Part shown: piece after piece, positions 1-7,988 of the stretch
How the letters are laid out: every line of letters starts with the position of its first letter
Position numbering within the stretch: the first letter of the stretch is position 1
NCBI GenBank assembly: GCA_937983055.1
Contig: CALJLA010000151.1
Coordinates: 1-31,501 of the forward strand
DNA: 31,501 nt
DNA from: an uncultured Pseudomonadota bacterium
GTDB taxonomy: Bacteria > Pseudomonadota > Gammaproteobacteria > Burkholderiales > Eutrophovitaceae
Direction of reading: 5' to 3'
Translations under genes and position numbers: made by a program
Notes under the pieces: model-generated
What the model was told of the DNA's origin: nothing
What the model saw: only the letters and a program-made list of their open reading frames with translations
Databases searched by the model: none

Positions 1-650
1 CCTTCGCCGTGGCGGATGGTGCGCGCGCCATGGCTGCCGATGCTGAGCGTGTCGTAGCAGCGCGCGAAGCAATCCGCCTCAACCGCCGCCACCACCACCC
101 CCAGCAGCCGCCCGCGGCCGTCCTTCACGCCGCGGCTGAGCGGCAGGAACCAGTCGCCGTCCAGCCGGCTCTCGATCGGCTTGCCGATGAACAGGCCGCC
201 GGGGCCGTCCACATGCCAGCGGAAATATCGCCGGTCGGCGCAGTTGCGCTCGGGCGGCGTCTCGTCGTCGGAATCGTAAATGACCTGGCCGCGGGCATCG
301 AGCACCCAGATCGCCCGCAGGAAAGGCCGCTCGAGCAGCGTCTCGCGCAGCTCCGCGCGCATCGTCTCCGGCGTGCGGCTGTGGTTGCGCAGCGTCTCCC
401 CCACCTGCAGCATCGCCGCGTCGACGTTCTGCAGGGTGCGCGCGGTCTGCTCGCGCAGCACGGCCGACAGGTTCAGCGTGGTGACGCGCACCTTCTCGAG
501 TTCCTGCTCGCGCGAACTCCACAGCGTCGCCGCGACCAGCACCAGCAGGGCGGCCACCGACAGGCCGCCGAGCAGCGGCAGGTAGGCTGCCGACTGCAGC
601 GGGCGCAGCGGACCGTTTGGCCGGTCGGGACGCGAGGGCGGGGCTGGCAT
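1..650 (-). CDS. Cache-type membrane sensor protein, N-terminal part (cut by window edge)
   Basis: This minus-strand frame is open from an ATG at 648-650 to the left edge, giving about 216 residues with no stop. Seen: a Pro/Arg-rich cytoplasmic start, one hydrophobic membrane segment at about residues 22-43, a helical stretch rich in Glu/Arg/Thr, then an extracytoplasmic domain with RYFRWH, LFIGKPIESR, GDWFLPLSR and GVVVAAV. That order is typical of the PDC/Cache (PAS-like periplasmic) ligand-binding domain preceding diguanylate cyclases, histidine kinases or EAL proteins. The output domain lies outside the window, so the signalling type cannot be stated. The start is 38 bases downstream of the ppa stop codon, so the two may be co-transcribed. 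Upstream in-frame non-ATG starts are possible. Confidence is good for a sensor, low for the class. Confidence 0.75.
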   Translation of the reverse strand, partial: MPAPPSRPDRPNGPLRPLQSAAYLPLLGGLSVAALLVLVAATLWSSREQELEKVRVTTLNLSAVLREQTARTLQNVDAAMLQVGETLRNHSRTPETMRAELRETLLERPFLRAIWVLDARGQVIYDSDDETPPERNCADRRYFRWHVDGPGGLFIGKPIESRLDGDWFLPLSRGVKDGRGRLLGVVVAAVEADCFARCYDTLSIGSHGARTIRHGE

Positions 651-688
651 CGACCGGGGTGGGGTCCGAATCCGCCGGACGCGCCGGG

Positions 689-1237
689 TCAGAAGTGCGG
701 CTTCGGGCTGGCTGCCCGATAGCGCTGCACGCCGTCCAGCACCTCGGCCCGGGCCTCTTCCGGGCCGAACCAGCCGACCACCCTGACCCACTTGCCGGGC
801 TCCAGGTCCTTGTAATGCTCGAAGAAGTGCGCGATCTGCGACAGCACCACCTGCGGCAGATCGTCGACGGTGCCGATGTCGCGGTACAGCCCGGTGAGCT
901 TGTCGATCGGCACCGCCAGCAGCTTGGCGTCCTCGCCGGCCTCATCCTCCATCTTCAGGATGCCGACCGGGCGGCAGCGCACCACGACGCCCGAGATCAG
1001 CGGCGCCGGCGACAGCACCAGCACATCGACCGGATCGCCGTCCGCCGACAGCGTGTGCGGGATGTAGCCGTAGTTGCAGGGATAGTGCATTGCGGTAGAC
1101 ATGAAGCGGTCGACGAACAGCGCGCCGGTGTCCTTGTCCACCTCGTACTTGATCGGATCCGCGTTCATCGGGATCTCGATGATGACATTGAAGTCATCCG
1201 GGAGGTTGCGGCCGGGGCCGACACGATCCAGGTTCAC
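689..1237 (-). CDS. ppa: Inorganic pyrophosphatase
   Basis: Soluble family I pyrophosphatase, hydrolysing PPi to two phosphates in the cytoplasm. The 182-residue product aligns along its whole length with E. coli Ppa (176 aa as I recall it): IEIPMNADPIKYEVDK, GALFVDRF, YPCNYGYIPHTLS, the metal-binding signature DGDPVDVLV, RPVGILKMEDEAGEDAK and the C-terminal IAHFFEHYKDLEPGKW. I chose the GTG at 1237-1235. A GGAGCG ribosome site lies just upstream, and the resulting N-terminus aligns residue for residue with E. coli Ppa. A longer frame starting with TTG at 1270 would begin inside a perfect TATAAT box (1270-1275), so it is unlikely. The gene is followed by the sensor gene on the same strand. 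Confidence 0.95.
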   Translation of the reverse strand: MNLDRVGPGRNLPDDFNVIIEIPMNADPIKYEVDKDTGALFVDRFMSTAMHYPCNYGYIPHTLSADGDPVDVLVLSPAPLISGVVVRCRPVGILKMEDEAGEDAKLLAVPIDKLTGLYRDIGTVDDLPQVVLSQIAHFFEHYKDLEPGKWVRVVGWFGPEEARAEVLDGVQRYRAASPKPHF

Positions 1238-1269
1238 GATGTCGCTCCGAAAATGCACATGGCGTTGCA

Positions 1270-1275
1270 ATTATA
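1270..1275 (-). promoter_or_regulatory. Probable ppa -10 box
   Basis: On the minus strand this reads TATAAT, a perfect sigma-70 -10 hexamer in very GC-rich surroundings. It leaves a leader of roughly 25 bases before the GTG start of ppa at 1237. No good -35 hexamer is visible at the expected spacing, so the promoter may be weak or activator-dependent. Confidence 0.5.
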
Positions 1276-1418
1276 GGTGCGCGCCTGCGGCTTGCCGCGA
1301 CTTTCGCCGGCCTGCCGACGGTTGCATAATTACGGGTGCGGTCGCTGCCGCGCGTGCCGGTGTCAACGGCAGGCCGGGCGTGCCGCGCACGAACGATCCG
1401 CATCCGTGACGCGATTTC

Positions 1419-2585
1419 ATGCCAGCCCGCCACACACAGCCTGATTCCGGAGACTTCACGCGGCCGACCGCGGCCGAGCCGTTCGCCAGCGGCTGCGCGG
1501 CCTCGCCGAACTGGCGCGATGCCGCCGCGCAGTGCCTGGCGCAGACCGGCCGCGGGCCGGCCGGCGCCAACCTCGGCTTCGTGTACGTGACCGACAGCAT
1601 CGCGTCGGAGATGGGCGACATCCTCGACTATCTGCGCGTCAATACCGGCATTCTGCACTGGGTCGGCACGGTGGGCATGGGCATCTGCGCCACCGGCCGC
1701 GAATACTACGACCGCAGCGCGCTCGCCATCATGTTGTGCGCCTTCGAGCCCGGCAGCTTCCGGGTGTTTTCCGGTCTGCGCGCGCCGGAAGATCTCGAGC
1801 GGCTGTCGATGCATTTCGACGGCGTGCCCGCCAACTTTGCCATCGTGCACGCCGATCCGCGCGCCGCGCAGCTGCCGCGCCTGATCGAGGACCTGGCCGG
1901 CGCGCTGGAGAGCGGATTTCTGACCGGTGGCCTGACCAGCTCGCGCCGGGAGCACCCCCAGGTGGCCGACCGCGTGGTCAAGGGCGGCCTGTCCGGCGTG
2001 CTGTTCTCCGAGGACGTGGTGGTGGCGACGCGGCTCACGCAGGGCTGCTCGCCGATCGGCCCGCGGCACACGGTGACCGACGTGCAGCAGAACGTGCTCA
2101 TCACCCTGGACGGGCGCGCCGCGCTCGACGTGTTCCGCGAGGATGTCGGCGAGCCGTCGTGGCAGAAACTCACCCAGCTTGGCGGCAGCGTGTTCGCCGG
2201 CCTGGCGGTGCCGGGCGACGAGGGCGGCGACTACCTGGTGCGCAACCTGGTGGGCATCGACCCGGTGCACAAGCTGCTCGCCATCGGCGATACGCCGGAA
2301 GAGGGCGCCAAGCTCACCTTCTGCCGCCGGGACGTCGAGTCGGCCGGCGAGGACATGGTGCGCATGCTCGACAGCATCAAGAGCGGCCTGTACGGGCGCC
2401 CGCGCGGCGGCGTCTACTATTCCTGCATCGGCCGCGGCACTAACCTGTTCGGCAGCGAGTCCGAAGAACTGGAGATGATTCGCGACGCACTGGGCGACTT
2501 TCCGCTGGTGGGGTTTTTCTGCAACGGAGAGATCTCGCACAACCGGCTGTACGGCTACACCGGCGTGCTGACGCTGTTCCTCTGA
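1419..2585 (+). CDS. FIST-domain signal-transduction protein
   Basis: A 388-residue protein with a FIST N domain (about residues 25-220) followed by a FIST C domain (about 225-370). FIST domains are thought to bind small ligands, possibly amino acids, in bacterial signalling. Seen: the N-terminal FASGCAASPNWRDA, GFVYVTDSIAS, the central GGLTSSRRE and GLSGVLFSEDVVV, then the C-terminal GGVYYSCIGRGTNLFG and a terminal GYTGVLTLF, all characteristic of the family. No output domain (kinase, GGDEF, methyl-accepting) is attached, so it is a stand-alone sensor or scaffold. It begins with ATG about 180 bases from the divergent ppa start. No strong ribosome site is visible. A DUF599 gene follows 46 bases later, probably in the same transcript. 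Confidence 0.85.
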   Translation: MPARHTQPDSGDFTRPTAAEPFASGCAASPNWRDAAAQCLAQTGRGPAGANLGFVYVTDSIASEMGDILDYLRVNTGILHWVGTVGMGICATGREYYDRSALAIMLCAFEPGSFRVFSGLRAPEDLERLSMHFDGVPANFAIVHADPRAAQLPRLIEDLAGALESGFLTGGLTSSRREHPQVADRVVKGGLSGVLFSEDVVVATRLTQGCSPIGPRHTVTDVQQNVLITLDGRAALDVFREDVGEPSWQKLTQLGGSVFAGLAVPGDEGGDYLVRNLVGIDPVHKLLAIGDTPEEGAKLTFCRRDVESAGEDMVRMLDSIKSGLYGRPRGGVYYSCIGRGTNLFGSESEELEMIRDALGDFPLVGFFCNGEISHNRLYGYTGVLTLFL

Positions 2586-2631
2586 ATGCGATGCGCCTGC
2601 GCACATACCGGCCGGCGCCAACGGTGAGCTG

Positions 2632-3315
2632 ATGCTGCCGTTCTCCGCGCTCGATTACTTCTCGGTGATCTGGTTTTTCGCCGTCTGGATCGGCTACCAG
2701 CGTTTTGCCGACCGCTGCGCGAAGCGCGGCCGGCCCAGCCTGATGAGCGCGATGGGCCGCTACCGGGTGGACTGGTGGCGGGAAATGCTCGCGCGCGAGC
2801 TGCGCATCGTCGATGTGACCATCATCGCCAACCTGTCCAACAGCGCGACGTTCTTCGCCTCCACCACGCTGCTGATCCTCGGCGGTCTGCTCGCCCTGCT
2901 CGGCACTTCGGAGCGCGTCATCGCGGTGATGGCGGAACTGCCGTTCGCCGCCGGCGACGAAGAAGTGCTCTGGGAATACAAGATCCTGCTGCTGATCGTG
3001 ATCTTCGTGTACGCCTTCTTCAAGTTCACCTGGTCGCTGCGCCAGCATAATTTCTGCTCGGTGCTGGTCGGCGCATCGCCCTCGCACGAAGACGATCCGG
3101 CGCGGCGCGCCGATTTTGTCGCCCGCTCGGCGCGCATCGCCACCTCCGCCGCCGACAACTTCAATTACGGGCTGCGCGCCTACTACTTCGGGCTGGCGGC
3201 GCTCGGCTGGTTCATGAACGACTGGATCTTCATCGTCGGCACCGCGCTGGTGGCGGCGGTGCTGTACTGGCGCGAGTTTCACTCCGGTGCGCTGCGCGTG
3301 CTGATGCGTCCGTGA
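2632..3315 (+). CDS. DUF599 family membrane protein
   Basis: A 227-residue integral membrane protein matching the DUF599 family, whose function is unknown. Hydrophobic segments lie at about residues 3-22, 72-92, 117-135 and 183-215. The conserved pattern is seen: an N-terminal membrane helix, a basic loop (RYRVDWWREML), NLSNSATFFASTTLLILGGLLALL, KFTWSLRQHNFCSVLVG, and a late NYGLRAYYFGLAALGW. The ATG at 2632 follows a GGTGAG sequence. It lies close behind the FIST gene and in the same orientation, so the pair may form a small operon. Nothing in the sequence suggests a substrate. Confidence 0.85.
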   Translation: MLPFSALDYFSVIWFFAVWIGYQRFADRCAKRGRPSLMSAMGRYRVDWWREMLARELRIVDVTIIANLSNSATFFASTTLLILGGLLALLGTSERVIAVMAELPFAAGDEEVLWEYKILLLIVIFVYAFFKFTWSLRQHNFCSVLVGASPSHEDDPARRADFVARSARIATSAADNFNYGLRAYYFGLAALGWFMNDWIFIVGTALVAAVLYWREFHSGALRVLMRP

Positions 3316-3389
3316 CGGTGCGGGTATGACGCTCGGGCCGGCTGGGCTACACTCGCAGGCGCCTTCCGGCCCGACGCGCTGACCCCGCC

Positions 3390-4955
3390 ATGGATTCCCG
3401 ATACGCAGACCTGCTGCAGGCGATTGCCGAATTTCGCCGCATCGCCGACCCCGCACGCATGCGCCAGCGTGCCGAGCGCTTCGCCTTCGGCATTCCCGAC
3501 ATCGAGCAGGTGTTCGAAACCGCGGTGTGCGGCGAGCCCTACGCCCTGCCGCAGGCGGTGGCGCCGGCCGACCTGCACCCGGCCGGGGATTATCGCGCGC
3601 CGCGCATGGCCAACGACCTGCCGGTCGCCTCCGCGGTGCAGATCGCCCAGCAGGTGCGCGCGAAGGCGCTGTCGCCGGTGGAGGTGGCGAAGAGCTTTCT
3701 CGCCCGCATCGGGGCGCATCGTCCTCTCAACGCCTTCATCACCGTCGACCCCGAGCGGGTGATGGACGATGCCGAAGAGCTGGCGGTGCGCATCCATCGC
3801 GGCGAGGACGTCGGCCCGCTCGCCGGCGTGCCGGTCGGCGTCAAGGATCTCGTGTCGGTGCGCGGCTACCCGCTCACCGCCGGCACGCGCGCGATCGAGG
3901 CGCGCGTGCAGGCCCGCGATGCACCGCTGGTGGCGCGGCTGCGCGCCGCCGGCGCGCTGATCGTGGGCACCACAAACCTGCACGCGCTCGCCGTCGGCGT
4001 GACCAGCGCCAACCCGCACTTCGGTCACGTGCAGAATCCGCGGCTGCCGGGTCATTTTCCCGGCGGCTCCAGCGGCGGCTCGGCGGCTGCGCTGGCGGCA
4101 GGGTTGGCGGCGATCACCGTGGGCTCCTGTACCGGCGGATCGATCCGCCAGCCGGCGGCCTGCTGCGGCGTGGTGGGTTTCAAGGGCAGCTGGGGCGCGG
4201 TGCCGACCGAGGACGTGGTGCCGCTCGCCTGGTCGCTCGATCATGTCGGCCCGCTGGCGCGCGGCGTCGAGGATGCCGCGCTCGGTTTCGAGATCATGGC
4301 GGGGTTGCCCCCGCACAGCCTGCTGCCGCAGGCATCGGCGATGGCGCCGCGCATCGCGCGGCCGCAGCGGTTTGTTTTCGAGATGCTAGAGGCGGCGGAG
4401 CTGCAAGAAATGGAGGCTAGGCTCGCACGGATGGCGCGTGCCGGCGCGCAGATCCGCGCCTGCGACATTCCCGGCATCGAGCTGGCGCCGGGCATGCAGC
4501 TCATCACCCTCAATTCTGAAGCGGCGCAGGCCAACGGCCATCTGCTCGCCCATCACGGCGACAAGCTGGGCGAGGACGTGCGCGTGCGACTGGAGATCGG
4601 GCAGTTCTACCTGGCGGTGGACTACATCAAGGCGCAGCAGCTGCGCCGCCAGGTGCGCGCGTCGGCGATCGCCGCGTTCGGCGACGCCGACGTGATGGTG
4701 GTGCCGGCCATGCCGGTGCTGCCGCCGAAGGCGGGCACCGGCACGGTGGACATCGAGGGCAAGCGGATGCATGTCGCGCCGCTGCTCACGCGCTTCACCT
4801 CGCCGTTCAACTTCTGCGGCTTCCCGGCGATCAGCATGCCCTGCGGCGAGGCCGGCAACGGCGCGCCGGTCAGTTTGCAGATTGTCGGGCGCCCGGGCGC
4901 CGATGCGCGGGTGCTGCAGGCGGCGCGCTGGTGCGAGCAGGTGTTGGCGCAATGA
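3390..4955 (+). CDS. Amidase-signature family hydrolase
   Basis: A 521-residue cytoplasmic amidase-signature enzyme that would hydrolyse a C-N bond through a Ser-cisSer-Lys triad. Visible residues: Lys152 (GVPVGVKD), cis-Ser227 (GGSSGGSA) and nucleophile Ser251 (TGGSIRQPA). Their spacings (75 and 24) equal those of the FAAH triad Lys142/Ser217/Ser241 as I recall it. The first 70 residues form an extra N-terminal helical extension before the core starts at about residue 75. The Asp normally found in the DTGGS motif is Cys247 here. The C-terminal FTSPFNFCGFPAISMPCGEAGNGAPVSLQIVG is typical for the family. The substrate cannot be predicted; related enzymes include allophanate hydrolases, indoleacetamide hydrolases and Glu-tRNA amidotransferase subunit A. 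Confidence 0.9.
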   Translation: MDSRYADLLQAIAEFRRIADPARMRQRAERFAFGIPDIEQVFETAVCGEPYALPQAVAPADLHPAGDYRAPRMANDLPVASAVQIAQQVRAKALSPVEVAKSFLARIGAHRPLNAFITVDPERVMDDAEELAVRIHRGEDVGPLAGVPVGVKDLVSVRGYPLTAGTRAIEARVQARDAPLVARLRAAGALIVGTTNLHALAVGVTSANPHFGHVQNPRLPGHFPGGSSGGSAAALAAGLAAITVGSCTGGSIRQPAACCGVVGFKGSWGAVPTEDVVPLAWSLDHVGPLARGVEDAALGFEIMAGLPPHSLLPQASAMAPRIARPQRFVFEMLEAAELQEMEARLARMARAGAQIRACDIPGIELAPGMQLITLNSEAAQANGHLLAHHGDKLGEDVRVRLEIGQFYLAVDYIKAQQLRRQVRASAIAAFGDADVMVVPAMPVLPPKAGTGTVDIEGKRMHVAPLLTRFTSPFNFCGFPAISMPCGEAGNGAPVSLQIVGRPGADARVLQAARWCEQVLAQ

Positions 4956-5037
4956 GGGCGCCGCTGTCCACCGCACGCGGGGAACGGCGGCGGCGGGAAC
5001 AATTTCGACGGCGCAAAGCCGGGAGGACCACTTGCAG

Positions 5038-5973
5038 ATGAAACACACGCATTATCGCTGGCTGGGCGGCGCTGCTCTGTTGCTCGCGGGCATGGGGGTT
5101 CACGCGGCGACGCCACTGGAGGAATGCGCGCCCTCGACGGTGCCGATCACCTGCCTGGATGCCAAGCTGAAACAGGCCAATCTGCAGCTCAATGCCGCGC
5201 TCAAGGCTGCCACCGCTCGCATCGAGGCCCTGCAGAAGGAGGGCGGGCGTTCGTCGATGGGCGCGTTCATCAACAGCCAGCGCCAGTTCAACAGCTACCG
5301 TGACACCAACTGCAGCTGGCTGGCGGCCGGCGCCACGCCCGGCCAGCGCGATGCGCTGATCAGGGATTGCCAGATCCGCGCCACCCTGGCGCGCGAGCAG
5401 GAACTGCTCGCCTTCGCCGCCGGCGATGCGCCTCGTGCGATGCCGGCGGCCCCGGCCCCGGCGCCGGAACCGGCGCCAATCGCTGTTGCCGGCGAAGCGG
5501 TCGATGAAGAGGCGCCGCCTGCGTCGGTAGCGGTTGCGCCGCGCGACGAGACGCCCGACGCGGTGGCGCGGGTAACCCCGCCGGCTGCCGCGCAGCCGGC
5601 CGGCGATTCCGTCGCCGCGTCGCGTGGCGGGGTGGAATGGGCGCTGCAATCCTGGGCAGTGGACGGTGTCGCGCAGCGGCTGGAATCGGGCTCGAACATC
5701 TCGATCACCTTCGATGCCGGCGGCAAGGTCGCGGGCAATGCCTCGGTCAATACCTTCAGCGGCAGCTACCGCTTCGATGCCGACGGCCGGCTGATCTGGC
5801 CGGGCGGCGGCTTTGCCGTCACCCGCAAGTCCGGGCCGCCCGAACTGATGCGGCAGGAGCGTGCGTTTCTGCGCACCCTGCGCAACATGCGCGACTTCAG
5901 CGCCGAAGGCGAACGCCTGGTGCTGGAAAGCGCGAGCGGGCGCACGGTGCTGACCTTCGCGCGCGAGCCCTGA
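5038..5973 (+). CDS. Secreted LprI-like / META-domain fusion protein
   Basis: A 311-residue exported protein. Residues 1-23 form a signal peptide ending VHA, with predicted cleavage before Ala24. Residues about 27-130 resemble the LprI lysozyme-inhibitor domain: four cysteines (30, 39, 92, 111), CLDAKLKQANLQLNAAL and a Cys near the end of the helical bundle. Residues 132-197 are a flexible Ala/Pro/Glu linker. Residues about 199-311 resemble a META/HslJ domain (WALQSW, NTFSGSYRFDADGRL, MRQERAFLRTL, LVLESASGRTVLTF). I chose the ATG at 5038 because GGGAGG lies 11 bases upstream and a signal peptide follows at once. META and LprI domains are both envelope-stress or host-lysozyme related, so a periplasmic protective role is inferred. 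Confidence 0.8.
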   Translation: MKHTHYRWLGGAALLLAGMGVHAATPLEECAPSTVPITCLDAKLKQANLQLNAALKAATARIEALQKEGGRSSMGAFINSQRQFNSYRDTNCSWLAAGATPGQRDALIRDCQIRATLAREQELLAFAAGDAPRAMPAAPAPAPEPAPIAVAGEAVDEEAPPASVAVAPRDETPDAVARVTPPAAAQPAGDSVAASRGGVEWALQSWAVDGVAQRLESGSNISITFDAGGKVAGNASVNTFSGSYRFDADGRLIWPGGGFAVTRKSGPPELMRQERAFLRTLRNMRDFSAEGERLVLESASGRTVLTFAREP

Positions 5974-6031
5974 CGGCCGACCATCGCGGGCGCGCACCGC
6001 GCCGCACATCCAGGGGAGGAGAACGACAACA

Positions 6032-6973
6032 ATGACAACCCACATCGACCTCAACGCGCGCGAAGTCGGGCGCGGCCTGCTGTTTCCGGAAGGACCGGTG
6101 GCGATGCCCGACGGCGCGGGGGTGCTGGTCGAGATCGCGCGCGGCACCCTGTCCCGGGTGCATCGCGACGGGCGCGTCGAAGTGATCGCGGCGCCCGGCG
6201 GCGGACCCAACGGCGCCGCCATCGGCCCCGACGGCCAGTGCTACATCTGCAACAATGGCGGCTTCGAATGGCATGTCGAGAAAGACGGCTATCGCCGGCC
6301 GGTGAGCCGCGCCAATGATTACAGCGGCGGGCGCATCGAGCGGGTCGATCTCGCCAGCGGCCGCGTCGAAGTGCTGTACACGGAGTGCGACGGCGTCGCA
6401 CTCAAGGGGCCGAACGACATCGTGTTCGACGGCCGGGGCGGATTCTGGTTTACCGATCTCGGCAAGGTCTACGGACGCCAGATGGACCGTGGCGCGGTGT
6501 ATTACGCGCGCGCCGACGGCAGCCTGATCCGCGAGGCGATCTTTCCGATGGTCACGCCGAACGGCATCGGCCTGTCGCCCGACGGCAAGACTCTGTACGT
6601 GGTCGAGACCGAGCCGGCGCGGCTGTGGGCCTTCGACATCGTCGGCGAAGGCGAACTGCGCAAGCTGCCGTGGCCGTCGCCGCATGGCGGCCGGCTGGTG
6701 GCCGGTCTGCCCGGTTACCAGCGCTTCGATTCGATGGCGGTGGAGGCCGGCGGCAACATCTGCGTCGCCACGCTGATCACCGGCGGGGTCAGCGTCATCT
6801 CGCCGCAGGGCGAATGGCTGGAGTTTCACCGGGCCGGCGAGGCCTACTGCACCAACATCGCATTCGGCGGCGAGGGGTTGCGCAAGGCGTACATCACCCT
6901 GTCGGGCTACGGCCGCCTGCTGGAGGCCGAGTGGCCGCGGCCCGGCCTGCCGCTGCACCACCTGAATCTCTGA
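6032..6973 (+). CDS. SMP-30/gluconolactonase family protein
   Basis: A 313-residue six-bladed beta-propeller of the SMP-30/gluconolactonase/LRE family, likely a metal-dependent lactone hydrolase. The four expected metal and active-site positions are present: Glu20 (FPEGP), Asn128 (GPNDIVFD), Asn177 (TPNGIGLSPD) and Asp233 (RFDSMAV). Blade signatures such as FWFTDLG and LYVVETEPARLWAFDI are also seen. No signal peptide is visible, so it should be cytoplasmic. The ATG at 6032 follows a strong GGGGAGGAGAA ribosome site. A cupin gene with an equally strong ribosome site starts 44 bases downstream, so the two look like the first genes of a catabolic operon. The lactone substrate is unknown. Confidence 0.9.
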   Translation: MTTHIDLNAREVGRGLLFPEGPVAMPDGAGVLVEIARGTLSRVHRDGRVEVIAAPGGGPNGAAIGPDGQCYICNNGGFEWHVEKDGYRRPVSRANDYSGGRIERVDLASGRVEVLYTECDGVALKGPNDIVFDGRGGFWFTDLGKVYGRQMDRGAVYYARADGSLIREAIFPMVTPNGIGLSPDGKTLYVVETEPARLWAFDIVGEGELRKLPWPSPHGGRLVAGLPGYQRFDSMAVEAGGNICVATLITGGVSVISPQGEWLEFHRAGEAYCTNIAFGGEGLRKAYITLSGYGRLLEAEWPRPGLPLHHLNL

Positions 6974-7017
6974 GCAGCGACTTCTATAATCCAGGCAGAC
7001 ACCGGAGGAGACAAAAC

Positions 7018-7398
7018 ATGGAACACAGCATGAAGTTTTCCGTCAGCCATGCGAAAGAATCCGATTTCAAGGCCGACGGGCTGCGGCCGTTTTTCGAATA
7101 CCGCGACCTCGGCATCCGCGACGCCACCCGCGGCAAGGTGGTGGCGCATGTCATCCGCGCCCGCCCCGGCATGCACGCCGAAGCGAAACGCCATCATCAC
7201 GAAGTCGAGTTCCAGATGGTCTACGTGCTCAAGGGCTGGGTGGAGTTCGACTACGAGGGCGTGGGCAAGGTTCGGCTCACCGCCGGTTCCTGCGTGCACC
7301 AGGCGCCGGGGATACGGCATACCGAGCTGGGGCATAGCGATGACCTGGAGGTTCTCGAAATTGTGATGCCGGCTGACTTCAAGACCGTCGACGATTAA
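7018..7398 (+). CDS. Small cupin-domain protein
   Basis: A 126-residue single-domain cupin. Cupin motif 1 is visible as KRHHHEVEFQMVYVLKGWVEFDYEG (metal-binding His cluster and Glu) and motif 2 as CVHQAPGIRHTELGHSDDLEVLEI. It probably binds a divalent metal and acts on, or senses, a small carboxylate; members of this size are often isomerases, decarboxylases or of unknown role. The start ATG at 7018 has GGAGGAG nine bases upstream. Its last 20 codons, with the following 90 bases, are copied in tandem downstream, so extra C-terminal gene fragments follow the real stop at 7396-7398. It is co-directional with the lactonase gene before it. Confidence 0.88.
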   Translation: MEHSMKFSVSHAKESDFKADGLRPFFEYRDLGIRDATRGKVVAHVIRARPGMHAEAKRHHHEVEFQMVYVLKGWVEFDYEGVGKVRLTAGSCVHQAPGIRHTELGHSDDLEVLEIVMPADFKTVDD

Positions 7399-7662
7399 GC
7401 CATGTGCCTGTAATCGCTATGGCGCGCCGTCCCGCAGACGGCGCTTCGCGTAACGTGTCCGGCGCGCACAGCTCTGACTTGGAGGTTCTCGAAATTGTGA
7501 TGCCGGCTGACTTCAAGACCGTCGACGATTAAGCCATGTGCCTGTAATCGCTATGGCGCGCCGTCCCGCAGACGGCGCTTCGCGTAACGTGTCCGGCGCG
7601 CATAGCTCCGACCTGGAGGTTCTCGAAATTGTGATGCCGGCTGACTTCAAGACCGTGGACGA
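7333..7662 (+). repeat. 134-bp tandem duplication of the cupin 3' end
   Basis: A direct repeat with a period of exactly 134 bases. The sequence starting GACCTGGAGGTTCTCGAAAT recurs at 7342, 7476 (two mismatches) and 7610. Copies: about 7333-7466, 7467-7600 and a partial third at 7601-7662. Each copy carries the last codons of the cupin gene (LEVLEIVMPADFKTVDD). Copies 1 and 2 also carry its TAA stop and the following spacer with a hairpin. In copy 3 the sequence departs at the stop codon and reads on into a dispersed repeat. Copies 2 and 3 are pseudogene fragments, not genes. Confidence 0.95.
7424..7444 (+). terminator. Hairpin downstream of cupin (second copy at 7558-7578)
   Basis: GCGCCGTC and GACGGCGC form a perfect 8-bp stem with a 5-base loop (CCGCA), 26 bases after the cupin stop. 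The second tandem copy repeats it identically. There is no T-tract, so it may be a weak terminator or an mRNA-stabilising 3' structure. Confidence 0.45.
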
Positions 7663-7690
7663 CTCGCCGCGAGGAACATCAGAACCTCTC

Positions 7691-7936
7691 AACGCAGAGG
7701 ACGCAGAGGACGCGGAGGAAAGGCGGAGAGCCAATACGAACCACCAAGTACACCAAGGCACCAAGGACTCGACGAGGCCGGGCATGACTCGCATTCCTGA
7801 GTGTTGGGTGGTTTCGCAATTCTGAAGCGTTCGACGCAGAGGGAAAGATTGAGTGATTGAATGTCGTATTGGTGGCCTTGGTGGCCTTGGTGGCCTTGGT
7901 GGCCTTGGTGGCCTTGGTGTCTTGGTGGTTCGATCG
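7691..7936. repeat. Dispersed palindromic intergenic element, copy A
   Basis: Left arm: a GAGGACGCAGAGGACGCGGA-type module (7691-7720), then a CCACCAAGTACACCAAGGCA-type module (7738-7768). Right arm: the complementary type of sequence, GGTGGCCTT repeated five times without a break (7871-7915), then GGTGTCTTGGTGGTT. The outer complementary arm seen in copies C and D is missing here. The 9-base units keep codon phase, so spurious reading frames run through it. With the cupin duplication it fills the 590-base gap between the cupin and aldolase genes. No real gene is seen there. Confidence 0.85.
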
Positions 7937-7988
7937 GCTTTTCGCTGAGCACCTTTCGGCGCAGTGAATTAAGAATGGACAACTACAA

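Noticed and set aside
1194..2621. A 475-codon minus frame opposite the FIST gene
   Set aside because: Antisense shadow of a clearly identified gene, with biased composition and no ribosome site.
7538..7825. A 95-codon frame containing the cupin C-terminal peptide
   Set aside because: It is built from tandem copies 2 and 3 of the cupin 3' end plus dispersed repeat A. The repeat's 9-base units keep the frame open; it is not a gene.
7871..7930. CRISPR-like short repeats
   Set aside because: The GGTGGCCTT units are contiguous 9-base repeats without spacers, and no cas gene is present.
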